From contig JAOVFP010000005.1 in assembly GCA_025738555.1 (NCBI GenBank), positions 6,138,001 to 6,202,000 on the forward strand: 64,000 bases of DNA, written 5' to 3'. Both the position numbers and the translations under genes were made by a program. The stretch is from Cyathus striatus (taxonomy: Eukaryota; Basidiomycota; Agaricomycetes; Agaricales; Nidulariaceae). The notes under the pieces were generated by a model. The model had not been told where the DNA came from, made no database searches, and worked only from the letters and a program-made list of their open reading frames with translations. Of the stretch, positions 34,264 through 46,620 are shown in pieces; positions within the stretch are counted from its first letter, which is position 1; each line of letters opens with the position of its first letter.

Positions 34264-35764
34264 CAGTGCCAACAGGCACCTCTCTTACACATGCGAATTT
34301 TAGGTAAATAATTTTTTGGGCATTTTTTAGATATTTTTTTAGGAAGGAAACATACGAAAAGACGTCGATTTACGTTGTCACCTCATTTTTTCCCATGGTG
34401 TTTCACTTTTTCCCTCCAGGATTATTTTTTTGGTAGTATCCCCGAGAAGCTCTGCAGTCTTACTAATGATGTCTGACTAAAATGATGAAAGTTTATTTGA
34501 TGATGTTGTCATAAGATGGTTCAAAATCAATTTTCTCAGGTTACTGAGAACTTTCAACATGCCTAGGAAGTAGCACAATAGAGTATATTTGCAATTGAGT
34601 TTGAGCGAGCTTTGAGCAAATGAAAATAAGCAAGTTGAGCAATCAATTGGTGGAGCGGCTGTGCAAGCGATTCAGCTTGACTCGTTTCAGCGCTTGTTCC
34701 ATGGCTTGTTCCATGCACTCCATTACTTCTATACAAAATATTCCCTATGGTTCCTCAATGGCATTGCTTGGCACTCAGCAATGCATTACATTTGCAACCA
34801 CTGTATAGTGTACACCAAGTACGTGGAGTTTCTGATATGTAAATGCGGTAGATGGAAAGTGTGTATGCATTGTGTGTTGGGAACTTGGGTATGCGCATCA
34901 GCTATGAATGATGTCATCGGTTGCGGTTCAATTCTCTAGTACCTGTTATGGATATTTTAGCTTCAGCTGAACTCCAAGTGGAGCATCAGTTTGGTTGAAG
35001 TTCACCTGACTTTCAGCAAAAAAGCTCAAAAATTCAGCCACAAATATGCTCTAATGCAAAGAGAGATGCAGCCCTTTGACATGAAGCAACCAAATGTGGG
35101 GAGATCATTTTTCCAACACAAAGGAATACATTGATCCGCATGTCGCACATGACTGTAATTCTTGTTGCTTAAGTTATTCAAACTGAATTTCTCTGCAGAA
35201 TTTCGCAGTCTGATTGATGGAACATTTAAGACAGCTCAGGAGCTTGTCCCTCATTGCTTGTATGCTATTTCTACAACTCAGATCTGAAAGTTTTTCCAAC
35301 ACTGTTGGAGATACATGAGTGCCTACCAGTGAGTACAATATTCACAGCCATAATGACTGGCAATTCCTAATAATTATATCACCTTATTAGGATTGGTCTA
35401 AATATTCGACAAATGGCATATGCCGTGAAGAAATACACTTCACATCGCTGTGTACCTCAAAGTGTTTGGATGGACATCAATGTTATTGCTCGAGGCTAGA
35501 ACCTGCGGAAATCTGATTATGTCATACCTTCTATATATGGTAAGAAATATATTACGTAATATAGTTTGTTTCATTTTTTTCGGGATCCGAAAAAAAATAT
35601 TCTCCAATTGCCTTGGGAAGCACACCATTACTAGAACTAATCTATCTAATGCAATTAAATGTGATTTGGGGTCAAAATATTTTGATATAAAAATGTAGTT
35701 CAAGTTATGCTGAAATTGATGGTTCCCTGCCAAATCAGGTGTTGAGAAGTGACTGGTGGCACTG
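34264..35764 (+). mobile_element. TA-flanked DNA element, copy A (1.5 kb)
   Basis: Inverted ends CAGTGCCAACAGGCACCTCTC and the inverse of CAGTGCCACCAGTCACTTCTC, flanked by TA, as in Tc1/mariner/pogo elements. The interior has only scraps of a transposase: near 35270-35460 the C-terminal motif (FFQHCWRYMSAYQ, an intron, then AYAVKKYTSHRCVPQ) of the same DDE family as 27262. TGA stands at 35285-35287 where Arg is expected. A second copy, itself interrupted, lies at 48190-51095. Confidence 0.85.
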
Positions 35765-35775
35765 TATATGTACTA

Positions 35776-36113
35776 CTGTACTATTTTGACCAATTGTTCG
35801 CTCATTTTGAGCGTGACCGAAAATTTGGGTTCATTGTTCAGTTCAGGGACCAGTTCAGTGCGTGACATGCTTAAGATTTGTTCATGCCAACAATGTTCAT
35901 TGTCCTCAGATTTTTAATAATGACGAAAATGAAACACTATTTTATGATATAATACATACATCTAATGTAAAAAAAAAAACATCAAAACTATGCCTTATTT
36001 AATTGCCTTGACCCTTTGTTCAATGCTCTCTGAGATGCGTGACAAGGCCTGAATTTGTTCTGTTCGGAGACCCTGCATGATGCGTGACCGAACAATTGGT
36101 CGAAATAGTACAG
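35776..36113. mobile_element. 338-bp MITE with TA duplication
   Basis: Terminal inverted repeats of about 25 bp (CTGTACTATTTTGACCAATT on the left, its near-perfect inverse on the right) flanked by TA. Non-coding interior with repeated GTGACCGAA/TGTTCG words. It begins 11 bp after element copy A. Confidence 0.75.
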
Positions 36114-36921
36114 TATAATGACATACAAGACCCTGATATGTTCACTGAGGGTTTCCACACATTGTTCAGACCTGATCAGCACCCTGATAAGAACCCCTGC
36201 GCAGGCTTACCAGAAGTTATAACAGCATATATGGTTATCAGCGAAGAGTTATAAGGGATTATAAGAGGTTATATTGTTATCCGCAAAGAGTTACCAGATG
36301 TTATAAGGTGTGAATCGTGTGATAAGTAATGATAGGTAGCAACACCATGAATTATAAGCATTGATATTTTGTACAAGTACATATACTCATTGACAAGCAT
36401 GCTGATAAGGATACCTGCGGAATATTATAAGGAGTTATAACCCCATCAGAAGCGCAAGCACCATATCAGCTGGTTTCGATTTTTCCGACATATGATCAGC
36501 GCACCCCCTTGGGTTTCATATAGGTTTGCGTTCGAACCGCGGCCAACAACCGGACCATGACACCACTAGGCTGGATACTACCTCTGCAAAAATCGAGCCA
36601 AACGAAGACATCTCGTTTTGGCTCGATTTCCCCTCGATTTCCCTAGACGGAATACACTGTCAAAAAGTAATGGCCCTTCATCGTCATTATTAAAAGACAT
36701 CTTTCATTATCGCTGAAACTCATTACATAGTTAGAAATACAAATATAGCCATCGAATGGTAACACTCAAGAAATATGATATCGTCGTCAGCACAGGTATC
36801 ACTATCCTTCCCCCTTCCTTAGGGGCCTGGGCACCTCATCCTGCCGCCCGCCACCCGCCTATCTCTTCCCCTCCCCCCCCCTTCCCCCTTCTCTCCACTC
36901 CACAACTTCCAAAGTTGCAAT
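36114..36921. other. Intergenic 3' of CDC73, no gene seen
   Basis: 36190-36440 is rich in GTTATA and TTATAA words in loose repetition; 36540-36660 contains a short AAATCGAG...CTCGATTT inverted pair. Nothing coding can be supported. Confidence 0.5.
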
Positions 36922-39037
36922 TCATGACTTCATCAACCACGGCTTGTTAGCAGCGATCCACGTGTCGAGCGTCTTCCAGAAGTGGGCCACGACGGATTTG
37001 TCGACGTGCCGGCGGTGTTGGTCGATCTGCGAGTAAGAGGTTAGCGAGTGAACAGGAGAGGAGGGACGGTAGTAGGTTCGGAAAGGGAAAGAGGGAAAAG
37101 TGGGTGTGAGTGGATTGGGGGACGTCGTATAGGACAGTCCTTGTTCATAGGCCGCCCACAAAGCGATACCCCGTACCTGAACCCCACTAACGTGCAAATA
37201 AACAACGCACCTTAAGCTCAGTGACATTCCAATCCTGAATCTTCGAATTTGGGGGGTCGTTGGTCCATGATACGTATATGCCTTTCACTATATATCGTAT
37301 TAGCACATGGTTCACATCAGTAGAGAGAGAAAATAAAAAACAAAATCGTGCGGTGAAGGATAGGTATCTCCGACCTTCCGAGGAGGTCTACTCCCACTGA
37401 TGTCCGAGATACCATCCTCTAACCTCCACTTGAGCGGCAGGCGGAGGAAGTGTAGGTTATATCCCTCCACAAGATAGAGAAAACCGTAACCGTCTGAGCT
37501 GACACTGTCCCTCGAAGGTACAGGTCTGAGCAGCTGCACTCCATCACCCGCGGCGTACGAGAGGCCCTCGCTGCCGGTAGCTTCAATTCCTCGTACTAGA
37601 AGAGAATTACCATAGCGAGGGTATCCCTTGAGGTGCTGCAATAATTGCAACTCAACCTTCCACCCTTTCGCTACCCACCGTCTCCCGCCCACTTTCATCC
37701 CGAAAAAGCAACTCACCATGATGAAACAGCGTTCTTGGCTCATTCCACTTATAAGGCCTAAACTGCCACGCCTGGCCAGTAGTCATAACGCACACGACTC
37801 TGTCCCATGCGTCGGGGCCGAACTTGGAGAGGGCCTCAGTGGAGTCGACTATGAAGTATCGTTGGGTTTGGTTCTGCGAACAAGTGTTAGAGAGCGTAAA
37901 GTCGGGGGAAAACGAAAGAAACAATGGGGGTGAGCAGAAAACGTAACAAGAACAGAACAGGGAGGAAACGTAAAAAAAGACAAAGCAAGAGAAGAACCGA
38001 CCTGCAACCCAGGTAAAGTACGATAAATGGCAATCAAATCCTCTGGCTTGCTCGTCATCTTCGCTCGGGCCTCCTGCGGGGACTCGAATACGCTCTCTTG
38101 GAGGAATCGCTTGACGTTGTGCATTGTGATTAGCGCGGTTGGCGAAGATGAAATCATGATTATTGGGTAGAAGTTGCGTGCTTTGCGGGGAAGGTGTTTG
38201 GGGTCTGTGGGGGGTGTTAGTTGGGTTGAGGAGAAGGGAGAAGAGAGATAAGGGGAAGACATACCTGAAGTAGGAGCGACGGATACTGGAACGCCCGACC
38301 TGGATGCTTCTTTCATCCTTTTGAGCTTGTCTGCATAGATTGTCCTTAGGGACGTGAAATTCTACCAACAACCTTCATCAGCCACATAACCAACGAAAAA
38401 AAGTATGAAATGCAAACATTAGATTTAATCCCCCTCAACACGGTATTGCGATCCCTCAGCTCCACCTCATTGCTTTTGATCTTCTTTACGATTTCGACGT
38501 CGGCGCTGTCGGGCAGGTATCGTTTTTTCGTTGTAGATTGGGAGGTTGATGTGTGGTCTGTTGGTTTTTGAGTTGACTTTGAGGGGGATGTTTGGGGGAG
38601 ATGTGAGGAGGAGCGACGTGGGGAGCCTGGGGGTGTTGTAGTCCCATGCGCTGTAACATCTTGTTAAAACCTATACGTCAAGAATGAAAGAAAAGGGACC
38701 AACACTCCAAAGGAACAACCCTCTCACTCTCCCCTCGCCCCTCCAACCACTCAACCACACTCTTCCTTTCAGTGACGCTCACGAATCCGACCGCCAGCCC
38801 GGCCTCCCTCGCCTGCTTCATGTACTCTGCTCCGGGAGCATCACGGAGGGTATAGGCGAGGTACAGAGCTTCGAGGGTGTAAAAGTCGGACGAGGCGGGT
38901 TTGCGGAACCGTGTTGGAATGGATTTGGGGTAGGGCGTGGAGTTGATTAGGAGGTGGGTTGGAGGGGATGTGTAGGTTATTGGTGTTTGGGCTTTTATTG
39001 CTGCTCGTAGGGCGAGGAGGGGGTCGGGGGTCGACAT
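36922..39037 (-). CDS. CDC73: Cdc73/parafibromin, Paf1 complex subunit
   Basis: Subunit of the nuclear Paf1 complex, which travels with RNA polymerase II and promotes elongation and histone modification. The N-terminal domain from ATG 39037 (DPLLALRAAI, FYTLEALYLAYTLRDAPG) matches the Cdc73 N-terminus. A Ser/Thr-rich linker and a basic helical segment (EVELRDRNTVLRGIKSN) follow. The C-terminal Ras-like domain is unmistakable: PIIMISSSPTALITMHNVKR, WDRVVCVMTTGQAWQF, KGIYVSWTNDPPNSK and HFWKTLDTWIAANKPW, stop at 36922. Several short introns, plus one unusually long one, 37716-37288 (429 nt, GTGAGT to ATATAG), itself mostly open. The first donor is weak (GTTGGT). No disabling change is seen. It is the only clear housekeeping gene in the window. 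Confidence 0.93.
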
Positions 39038-39463
39038 GGTGGTAGTGTGAGGAGAAGGAGTTTAGACGCCGGGAACTTTGTAGCGTGCAATCACTGCCAA
39101 TAATTGATCTAGGTACTGCCTTTCGTCCGTCATTGTTATTGTCAACAACAATCCTTCATGCCGTTTTTCGTTCTGTCCTCGAAGCTTTATCAAAAACTTG
39201 AAAATGCCAGGCCTGCGGTATATCAATTGAAGTTCACGCTACAGGAACTGGCTTAAACGCGCGCTTAAGCGTTCACTTGCACTGATGCACTCGAATCTTC
39301 GAGGGTCCTTCTCTCATCTCATGCTGTGCTAAAGTGCGTTTTTCGTCCACCCATCTGACCCAGATAGTTAACCTAGTATCTCTCAGATATATTATCCTTA
39401 TAATCCGACTTTGACTTGCACATGAGTGCATTGTGTAACGGACTGTTTTTGATGTACCATTCA

Positions 39464-39912
39464 ATGCCTCATCTCTCCCCCTGGGACCCCCGCTCAACTC
39501 TGACAGAACTCATTGACTTCCTAGACGACCTAGACGAAGCCTGGCTCGCAGTTCTTCAACGTCGAATATAGGACCCGGATGAAGGCACTGGAGTCGACCT
39601 CGTACTGGACGCTACAATTACATCCAAGTCTACACCACTTACGCAGACTGACATTGCGCGTCTGCGTAGTATTATAGTGGGCGGTGAAGAGGTGCTTGAG
39701 GTGTGGCTGGAAGAAGTGCGCGTGGCTATGAGTCGGAGTGTGAGTGGGAGACGTGCGAATGGGGATGGTATGCTAGGACTGGGAGATGAGGATGTGACGA
39801 CGCTTTTAATCGCTGGGGCCTCCTTGGCGATTTTGATGAGCTTTTCCATCGGACACTGGATTTTCTGGGTGAGGTTGCTGGGGAAGTTAAGACGAGGAGT
39901 GATGTATTGTAA
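39464..39912 (+). pseudogene. Short degenerate gene divergent from CDC73
   Basis: From ATG 39464 (MPHLSPWDPRSTLTELIDF) the plus strand reads as a normal-looking small protein, GC-rich like Cdc73. It has an in-frame TAG at 39569-39571 (CAG to TAG is the simplest change) and apparently changes frame near 39800, after which the natural-looking continuation is LLGDFDELFHRTLDFLG to a TAA at 39910-39912. The total would be about 150 residues. I do not recognise it. An unseen intron could explain the frame change but not the TAG. Confidence 0.45.
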
Positions 39913-40674
39913 CTTTAGGAATGTATTTATATATCTCAGTCAAATGGATGGATGTATCGCCCTACCTACAATGGTTACTACCAAGTTTATATACACACAC
40001 ATCCGGTTTTATCCCAAATACCTCATCATACCACCTCTTTATAAATGAAATCGTTGGTGATATTCAATATGGGATATAAATATCGGGTTGTCACCTTGGC
40101 ATTTTTGAGCTTTCAAAATTGGAGTACCTTGCACCGATAATCTACCACTTTTTGTCACTAAGCCTATTTATGATACGAGCCGAGGCCCGAGTCAGGCCGG
40201 CGGGAGTTGGGCGGGAGAGAAAAATATACCGATGTCAGATGGTCATTGTAAGGACTCTGTGGAGATTCCACTTCTCCGGAGGTCTACTTATAGTGGGTGT
40301 TATGGGGATGAAATCAGAGAACAGATGACCTTGAGCAAGGTCGATGTCCAGAATAACCGGCTTAGCACTGCTGCATGTCGCTGGACCATAGGGAGAGCTT
40401 GGAATAAGTATTAGCATTATCAATTAAGGGCCTCGATATCAAAGTAAAGCTAGTAACCAAGGAAGTAATTGCTATTCTCTGATTTCATCCTCCAAGACAA
40501 CACCTTTTGAAAAGATGGATGAGTCGCTTGCAGATTTTATGGTTAGAGTTAGTTTCTGAGGTTTGATAATACTCGTCTCTGGATTAGGGCTTGCCGCCGC
40601 TTCTCGCACGAAGCTCATCAAAAACTTAAGAAAGAGTCTGACGTTTGTTTCGTACCACAGTACCACTGATCTAC
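39913..40674. other. Intergenic, no gene seen
   Basis: Region between the small degenerate gene and the C-terminal end of the CHAT gene; nothing coding can be supported. Confidence 0.5.
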
Positions 40675-41277
40675 CTAAATACCTACATGAATATATGGAA
40701 CCCAAAGTCGGAGGCCATCTTCGTCATCGCCAACCAGAAGCCGAAAGCGTCCTATGGCATGATGAAGTGCAGACGCTGCTCTAGTACAATCTGGATAATT
40801 ATACTCTGCAGAGCTATTGTTCTCTTTCTGTAATATGTATGAGTAAAATTCTTTTGCAACCCTAGGGGCATCGTTGTCACTGATCGACCACATAGTTGCA
40901 ACGACGCTGGTATATCCCACCGCCAGCATACCCGCTGCAAGATGAATTGCTTCTTCAGAGAGCTTTTTGTCTCCCTTCCCCGTCTCGCATGCCGAAAGGA
41001 ATGCAAATTGTGAATGAGGAAGCGGATGTTTAATTATATCTCCAAGGGACAGCTGTCCATCATGAAGATAGAATGCACTCTTGAGAGGGCTGTCATTCTG
41101 GAGAGCGTGGCAGGAGAGATGGATCCAGCTGTGTAAAGGCATGGCATCCAAGACGCTCTTCACTGTTGCTTCGACGCCTTCCAGGCTACGGAATATTTGA
41201 GAAAATGAGCCGAATATCTGCTTCAGGATGATATTTTCTTGAGCTGTACCTGGAATAGGTGCACCTGATGATGTGGT
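40675..41277 (-). pseudogene. CHAT protease domain, C-terminal piece of the split gene
   Basis: About 200 codons ending in a genuine-looking C-terminus (LWVPYIHVGI, TAA/TGA-type stop at 40675). It carries both catalytic residues of a CHAT (caspase-like) peptidase: His in HLSCHALQ and Cys in FAFLSACETGKGD. Downstream is the typical AAGMLAVGYTSVVATMW block. The sequence before it (RTTSSGAPIPGTAQEN) continues exactly from the piece at 44425 once the 41284-44418 insertion and one copy of its CCTGAT duplication are removed. Alone it has no start; I interpret it as the 3' end of the gene beginning at 55652. Confidence 0.88.
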
Positions 41278-41283
41278 CCTGAT

Positions 41284-44200
41284 ACATTATGTACTGTAAT
41301 TAGAACCCGGTTGTAATGTATCGACACGGTAAATTACAGGAGGAGTAATAATACATAATGTGAAGCAATTACAATAGACTAAGTAGTAAGTAGTACTACA
41401 TGGTAATAAAACGATCTTGAACATAGATCTCTGAGCGCTATGCTGTAAGACGGTGAGACCATTACCAATCCCGACGTTTCCAAATTCAGATATAAAGTAC
41501 TCATGGTTTTGTTTCACCTCGGAGATGTGATATCTGTGCATGTGTTTCATGTCAACGTTAATGAACTGTGTCTTCCCATCAGCTTCTTTTCTGTATCTTC
41601 CAAAGCATCTGTGCTTCGTACATCATATTATATGTTTTCCAGCCCTACATATATGTTTTTTCATATGTTTTTGTATGTTTTCCGCATTTTTACAAATCTT
41701 AGTTTTACATGCTATGGAAATACAATAAACCATTTTTATTTTATTTTATACTTCCATTTTTTATGTTTTCCATATGTTTTCCAAATTTCCGAAGCTTCAT
41801 TTTGTACTTCAGCCTGTGTATAAACAAAAATATGAAGTGCATAGGAACACGCCGGAACGCTCTGTGTTCGATTAGTGTCCGGATTACGAAAGGAGCGACT
41901 ATGTAAGTTACCATACGCAACGTACCGGTGTGATTGTATCATATGGAGATTTAGGAAATAGGCAGACATAGCAATTCACCACTTTGTGCCAAATAAAATG
42001 AGATAATTAACCGAAATTTATATCTGCAATACATTATAAGACTAAATATCCTATTCCTTGCGTTGTTTTGTCAACTTATAGTTTTTGTCTGACGAAAGAG
42101 TAAAAGCCTTTAGAACTCAACTAAGTGTACTGGTTAGGGCTGTACACCGTACCCGTATAATACGGATGTACGGTAACCGTATATACGGTCCCGTAGCCGT
42201 CCCGTAAGAGCTACAAAGTAAATTCAATACGGTATAATTACGGTACGGTTTGGACCCGTATAGTACCCGTACTCTTACGGACGTATTACGGTCTGTTACG
42301 GCTTACGGTGTATCATGAAATATCTTCTTAGGCAATGAGATTTAGCGCATGAGCACACTTATTTTTAAGATAAGATATGCTGCTACATCTGCTTTGTTAT
42401 CATCAAACACATGCTCATACCTCATTTTATAATGACTAATATTCATTCAGCTAGCTAATTATGTACCTTTTAAAACAGCTCTAGACACCGGAAAGGGCTC
42501 ATGAAAACGAAAAGAAAGACGCTGTGTTGAAGTAGAAGAAACTGACGACATAGACAGTGTAACTAACATTTCTGCCCGAAATGTAACACCTTCAGGTAGT
42601 ATATTATACAAGCTGCTACCGAGTCTTCTAAAAAGAAAGTAAGTACTGAATTTATATCATGTCAAATTAGTTCTTACTTATTGCATTAATAGGAAACCCG
42701 GAACCCGATTTATTACTTTTATAAGCGAGTTACACATAACAGTAAAGGTGATATCTACAAGCCTGGTGACAAGCATTACCAATGCTATCATGGTGGTCGC
42801 CGAATTCTAACAATAACCAAGGCTATGCGCTGCTGTATAAATGGTATGGCTATTTATTAATCTATTTAACTACTTCTAATGTTTTACTTGCTTGCTCTTT
42901 AGGATTGACTGGAAGTATGAAGATGGCATCACCTACTATATATGAATTCTACAACGTTCTTAAGGCTCGGCGTAAGAGTCAGGGAATAGTACGGACGAAG
43001 AAATCGAAATCGAGCCTGGAGAACTTCCGTTGAGTGAAGGAAAGGCGGCTTCATACTTAGAAGAGCTGGAGAAAAGGTCAGAAAATATTAAGAAGGCATT
43101 TTCAAAGCAGGAGGAACGAGCAATGGTACAATTTTATCTCACTCTCACTGTAAATGTAGTGCTAAATTGTCTATATTTATGCAGGGACCCTTTGATCAAG
43201 ACAAATTTGAACGTTTGCTGGCAAGCTGGGTTGTAGCTTGTGACCAGCCCTTCGAGGAAGCTGAGCGGCTGGAGTTTCGAGAGCTAATTGAATATGTTCA
43301 CCGCAGTTATCTATTCCTGGTATGTACAACTCTTAATTTTTTATTATTGATCGTTCTGACACTGTGATATGTCTGGTATGTCATTATTTAGGATCTGCAG
43401 TTGGTGTTGAGAGTGTGTTTTCTGGGGGCCGAGATACTGTTTTGCTGCGTCGTGTCAGCCTTTCGGCAGAGACTATACGTACTTTGATGTTGGCAAAGTA
43501 TCGGCTTCGTACTCTTCGTGTCAGCGGAACCAGTGCAGGAAAGTGTTAATGTTATGTTTTTATAATACTTTTTCCGCTTTTCTAACTTTTAAATACCGAA
43601 TTCATATGCCGTATAGACCGTATATACCGTATTTGACCGTTTACGGTACCGTACCGTTTTTTTAAGATGTAAAAAATAATCAGATACGGTACGGTTACGG
43701 ACATACCGTAACCGTATTGTGACCGTATTGTATATGCCCGTATACCGTATACGGTACGGTGTACAGCCCTAGTACTGGTACATTGTGAGCATTCATACCT
43801 TTCGTTATATCCAATTAGCTAGAAAAAGCAATTTCATATATGAAAAGGTTTAAATATCGAGGATGCTGTGCGTCTTAATTTTACTATCCAAGCCCAATTT
43901 GTACCTACAGTTGCATAATACTGATATTGCGGTGGTATAAATTGAAAAACAAAGTGGATTAGTAAGTATTTCAAATCAACGACATACATAGATATATTCT
44001 ACAGAGATTAAATAGTACAGATATGTACAGATATAATATACCGGGGATTCTTATAAGTACACGAGTCTTCTGTTAAGTATTGTTCAAGCATTCTGTATTT
44101 TATGCAGATGGTTTGGCCAGTACACGAAGCTTTTGATCGACATGAGAACATGATTCCTTCCGTTAATTAACTGATTGGTGTAATAAAAGAAGCAAGCAGC

Positions 44201-44418
44201 AGGCAGCATGGCATGATGGCGGGATGAGGTGGGATGCAGGTGCGCCTCATTCAAGTCTGACTAGTAATAGGTTGTTATGGATGGCCTCATGTATCAGCTT
44301 CCCTAGAGACATGAGAATGAGCCCCCTTCCTATTTGGTAACCTATGGTAATTTACAGGAGCCATACATCACGGTTTATGGTAAACTACCATGGATAATAT
44401 ATACATTTTACAGTATTG
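41284..44418. mobile_element. 3.1-kb insertion in the CHAT domain (TSD CCTGAT)
   Basis: CCTGAT occurs at 41278-41283 and again at 44419-44424, and the coding sequence on each side joins in frame when the interval is removed. The ends (ACATTATGTACTGTAA and TTACAGTATTG) share a weak inverted TACTGTAA but no clear LTR or strong TIR, so the class is unassigned. It has its own nested hAT element at 42135-43771. Nothing else coding is evident in it. Confidence 0.7.
42135..43771 (+). mobile_element. hAT element 2, internally deleted
   Basis: The ends TAGGGCTGTAC and GTACAGCCCTA are flanked by the 8-bp duplication GTACTGGT (42127-42134 and 43772-43779). Dense CCGTA/TACGG arrays lie inside both ends (42150-42310 and 43600-43765). 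A plus-strand transposase remnant (about 42497-43549) keeps the zinc-finger-like part (NPIYYFYK, YQCYHGGRR), the following DKFERLLASWVVACDQPF segment and the C-terminal VESVFSGGRDTVLL, but the catalytic core is gone. It shares its terminal bases and protein family with the hAT at 29143 but lies in the opposite orientation. Confidence 0.9.
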
Positions 44419-44424
44419 CCTGAT

Positions 44425-44635
44425 AGGTGGTAAACCGGGAGCTTCTGACTCGCTGACAGCAAGCAATCCCTTGAACTCCTGATGCTGTTGCTGGTGGTGC
44501 TTAGATAGACTCTGCATCAGAGCCGTGATAGTGGGTGTGTAAGATGAAATCGCATATTCCATGATATTTGATCCAGGATTTTGAGTTTCGTCATTGTAGT
44601 AGTAATCGCCAGCAGCATGAAGAGGAAGAGAAGCG
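44425..44635 (-). pseudogene. CHAT domain, middle piece of the split gene
   Basis: Seventy codons, open throughout, starting SLPLHAAGDYYYND just inside the AGAGG duplication and ending AVSESEAPGLPP at the CCTGAT duplication. This is the segment of a CHAT domain that follows the CPTGPL motif and precedes the His-bearing block. It has no start or stop of its own and is the same strand and phase as the pieces at 51543 and 40675. Confidence 0.88.
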
Positions 44636-46299
44636 AGAGGTGTTGAAATAAATGACGCATCGACTATGACGGCGTTACATTTGACCTCAAAGCACGCAAG
44701 GGAAGGAAAGCATGAGGCAAATGGATAAGTAGATACAGTACATAGTATACTACTTAAATACATAAAAAGCGGAGCACATTGTCTGTAAAATACATAATAG
44801 GTTACCTTGCTTGCCAAGGTATTCTCCCAGGTGAAAATGGGTTGCACTTTTGGTCATTCACGTGATTTATCTCATGGTCACCTGTGCGCCTCGCTCTCTC
44901 TCTGCTCTCTCTTTCTCTCTCCCCCCTCTCCCCCCCCCTCTCTCTCTGTCACTCTCTTGGCATCTCTCTTGGTGTATTGGCTTGAAGGTCTCAGCTGACA
45001 ATAGTAGGTCTGACCACAAAGAAGATGGTGAATGAAGCCATTTTGGGATACTGAAAACCAACTGTCTCCTTAGAGTGGAGGGTGGAGAGGCCCGGAGAAC
45101 TTTCGTGTTTCATAGTATGAAATAGCGAGAGTATGGTTCCATTGTCGGAAATCCCTGTCACGTCATCCTCTCCACGTTTTTTCTCCTCTCTCCCTCTTCA
45201 TCGGCATGTCGTGCCATATTCTCTCCCCCTCTCTCATCATTGTTAGCACATCCGTCTTCACCCTGTCTCCTGCTCTCGTCTATGTCGTCCTGCCCACTGT
45301 TTTTCTTATAGAATGTCAGTACTCTTCCTCTCCTTGTTATTGTTGCACTGTTGCCGTCTCACAGTGTCCCCGTTGCCGTCCTGCTTCCTCAGCAGCATGA
45401 GCCTGCCCTCTATGCCGCCCTCCTTGATGCTTTGGTGTCTTGGCAGCCGATGTTGCTGTATGCCCATGTTATGGATATTCAACTATTCGTAGAGTTAACA
45501 TATTTCCTCGCCCTTTCTCTTCTTTTCCTTATCCTTTCATCTCTGTATCTTGTCATTTCGTCACTTCGCGGCTGTGCCGCTCAATCCGATTCGATCTTAT
45601 CAATTAAACATCTAAGGAGTAAGAAGCATTTAAATAGGAAAGTCTGAGATCACCAAGTATGGGTTGCTCTGGACTCACATAACGGTAAAAGGCGCTCTCA
45701 AAGTATCTACAACTGACCTGAACCATTGAGAATGTTCCAGTAGCAGTAGTAGAATATTATAGAAGATACTTTAGATAGCTACATCCTAGAAGATGTATTG
45801 AGAACGCTCTAGCAATAGGTAGTACAAAAGGTATATAAATGTTACTAGATAGACACATAAATCCAATCCTTTTTCAACCTCTTAAACAGCATGACTGTAA
45901 GAACCAGACTCAACTTAAGGCCAAGCGCTAAGTCTCATACTGTTGCTAAAAAGGGTACATAAGTATATTTACATATCTACTCACTACTTAAGTACTAGAC
46001 TACTGTATCTAGTATTGTTGATTGCAGAATATCATCGGATAGTCCAATTGGCGGTAGCACGTGACTTGTTCGACACTTGCTCTTGATTGACTTACGCTTC
46101 GAAGACTCAACTTAACATACACGCTACGATGCAAACACTCAATTCTCAATGTTGTATTCGTTTCAAGGCTAAATACAACGAGGTATGTTTTATTCTTACA
46201 TAGGTGTACTTACTCCGTGTATTCATAGGAATACACCAACGCTGCAATCATTTGCAGATCACAACAGCCCACGTCCTTCGACAGCCTGAGTAACTGCTT

Positions 46300-46620
46300 C
46301 CACCCTGCTTGCTACTTGTCGTTGACGATATGGCAATGGCCGCAGCATCTCTCCTCTGCCCCCATCCCTCACTGGTCCATCTCTGTGGCCGATGTTGCTA
46401 TACGCCTGCCTACACCCACCTTCGATGTCCAAATGGCTCAATGTGCATCACTCCTTCCGCCCTTCTCGCTACTTGTCATTGATGATATGTCAACGGCCAC
46501 AGCCTCTCTCTCTCCTGCCCCCATCCCTCTCTGGCCGATGTTTCTATATGCCCATCTCCTTTGATGTCCAAATGGCTCAATGGCCTATGTCACTCCTTCC
46601 GCCCTGCTCGCTACTCGGGC
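46300..46620. repeat. Two-plus tandem units, about 150 bp
   Basis: Blocks with CTCGCTACTTGTC, GCCCCCATCCCTC, GGCCGATGTT and GATGTCCAAATGGCTCAATG, followed by CACTCCTTCCGCCC, recur with small changes. A diverged related block lies at about 45360-45470. Confidence 0.6.

Noticed and set aside
37312..37743. Separate 143-aa gene inside Cdc73
   Set aside because: It overlaps the coding end of one Cdc73 exon and then the long intron; no domain, so treated as an intron-retention frame.
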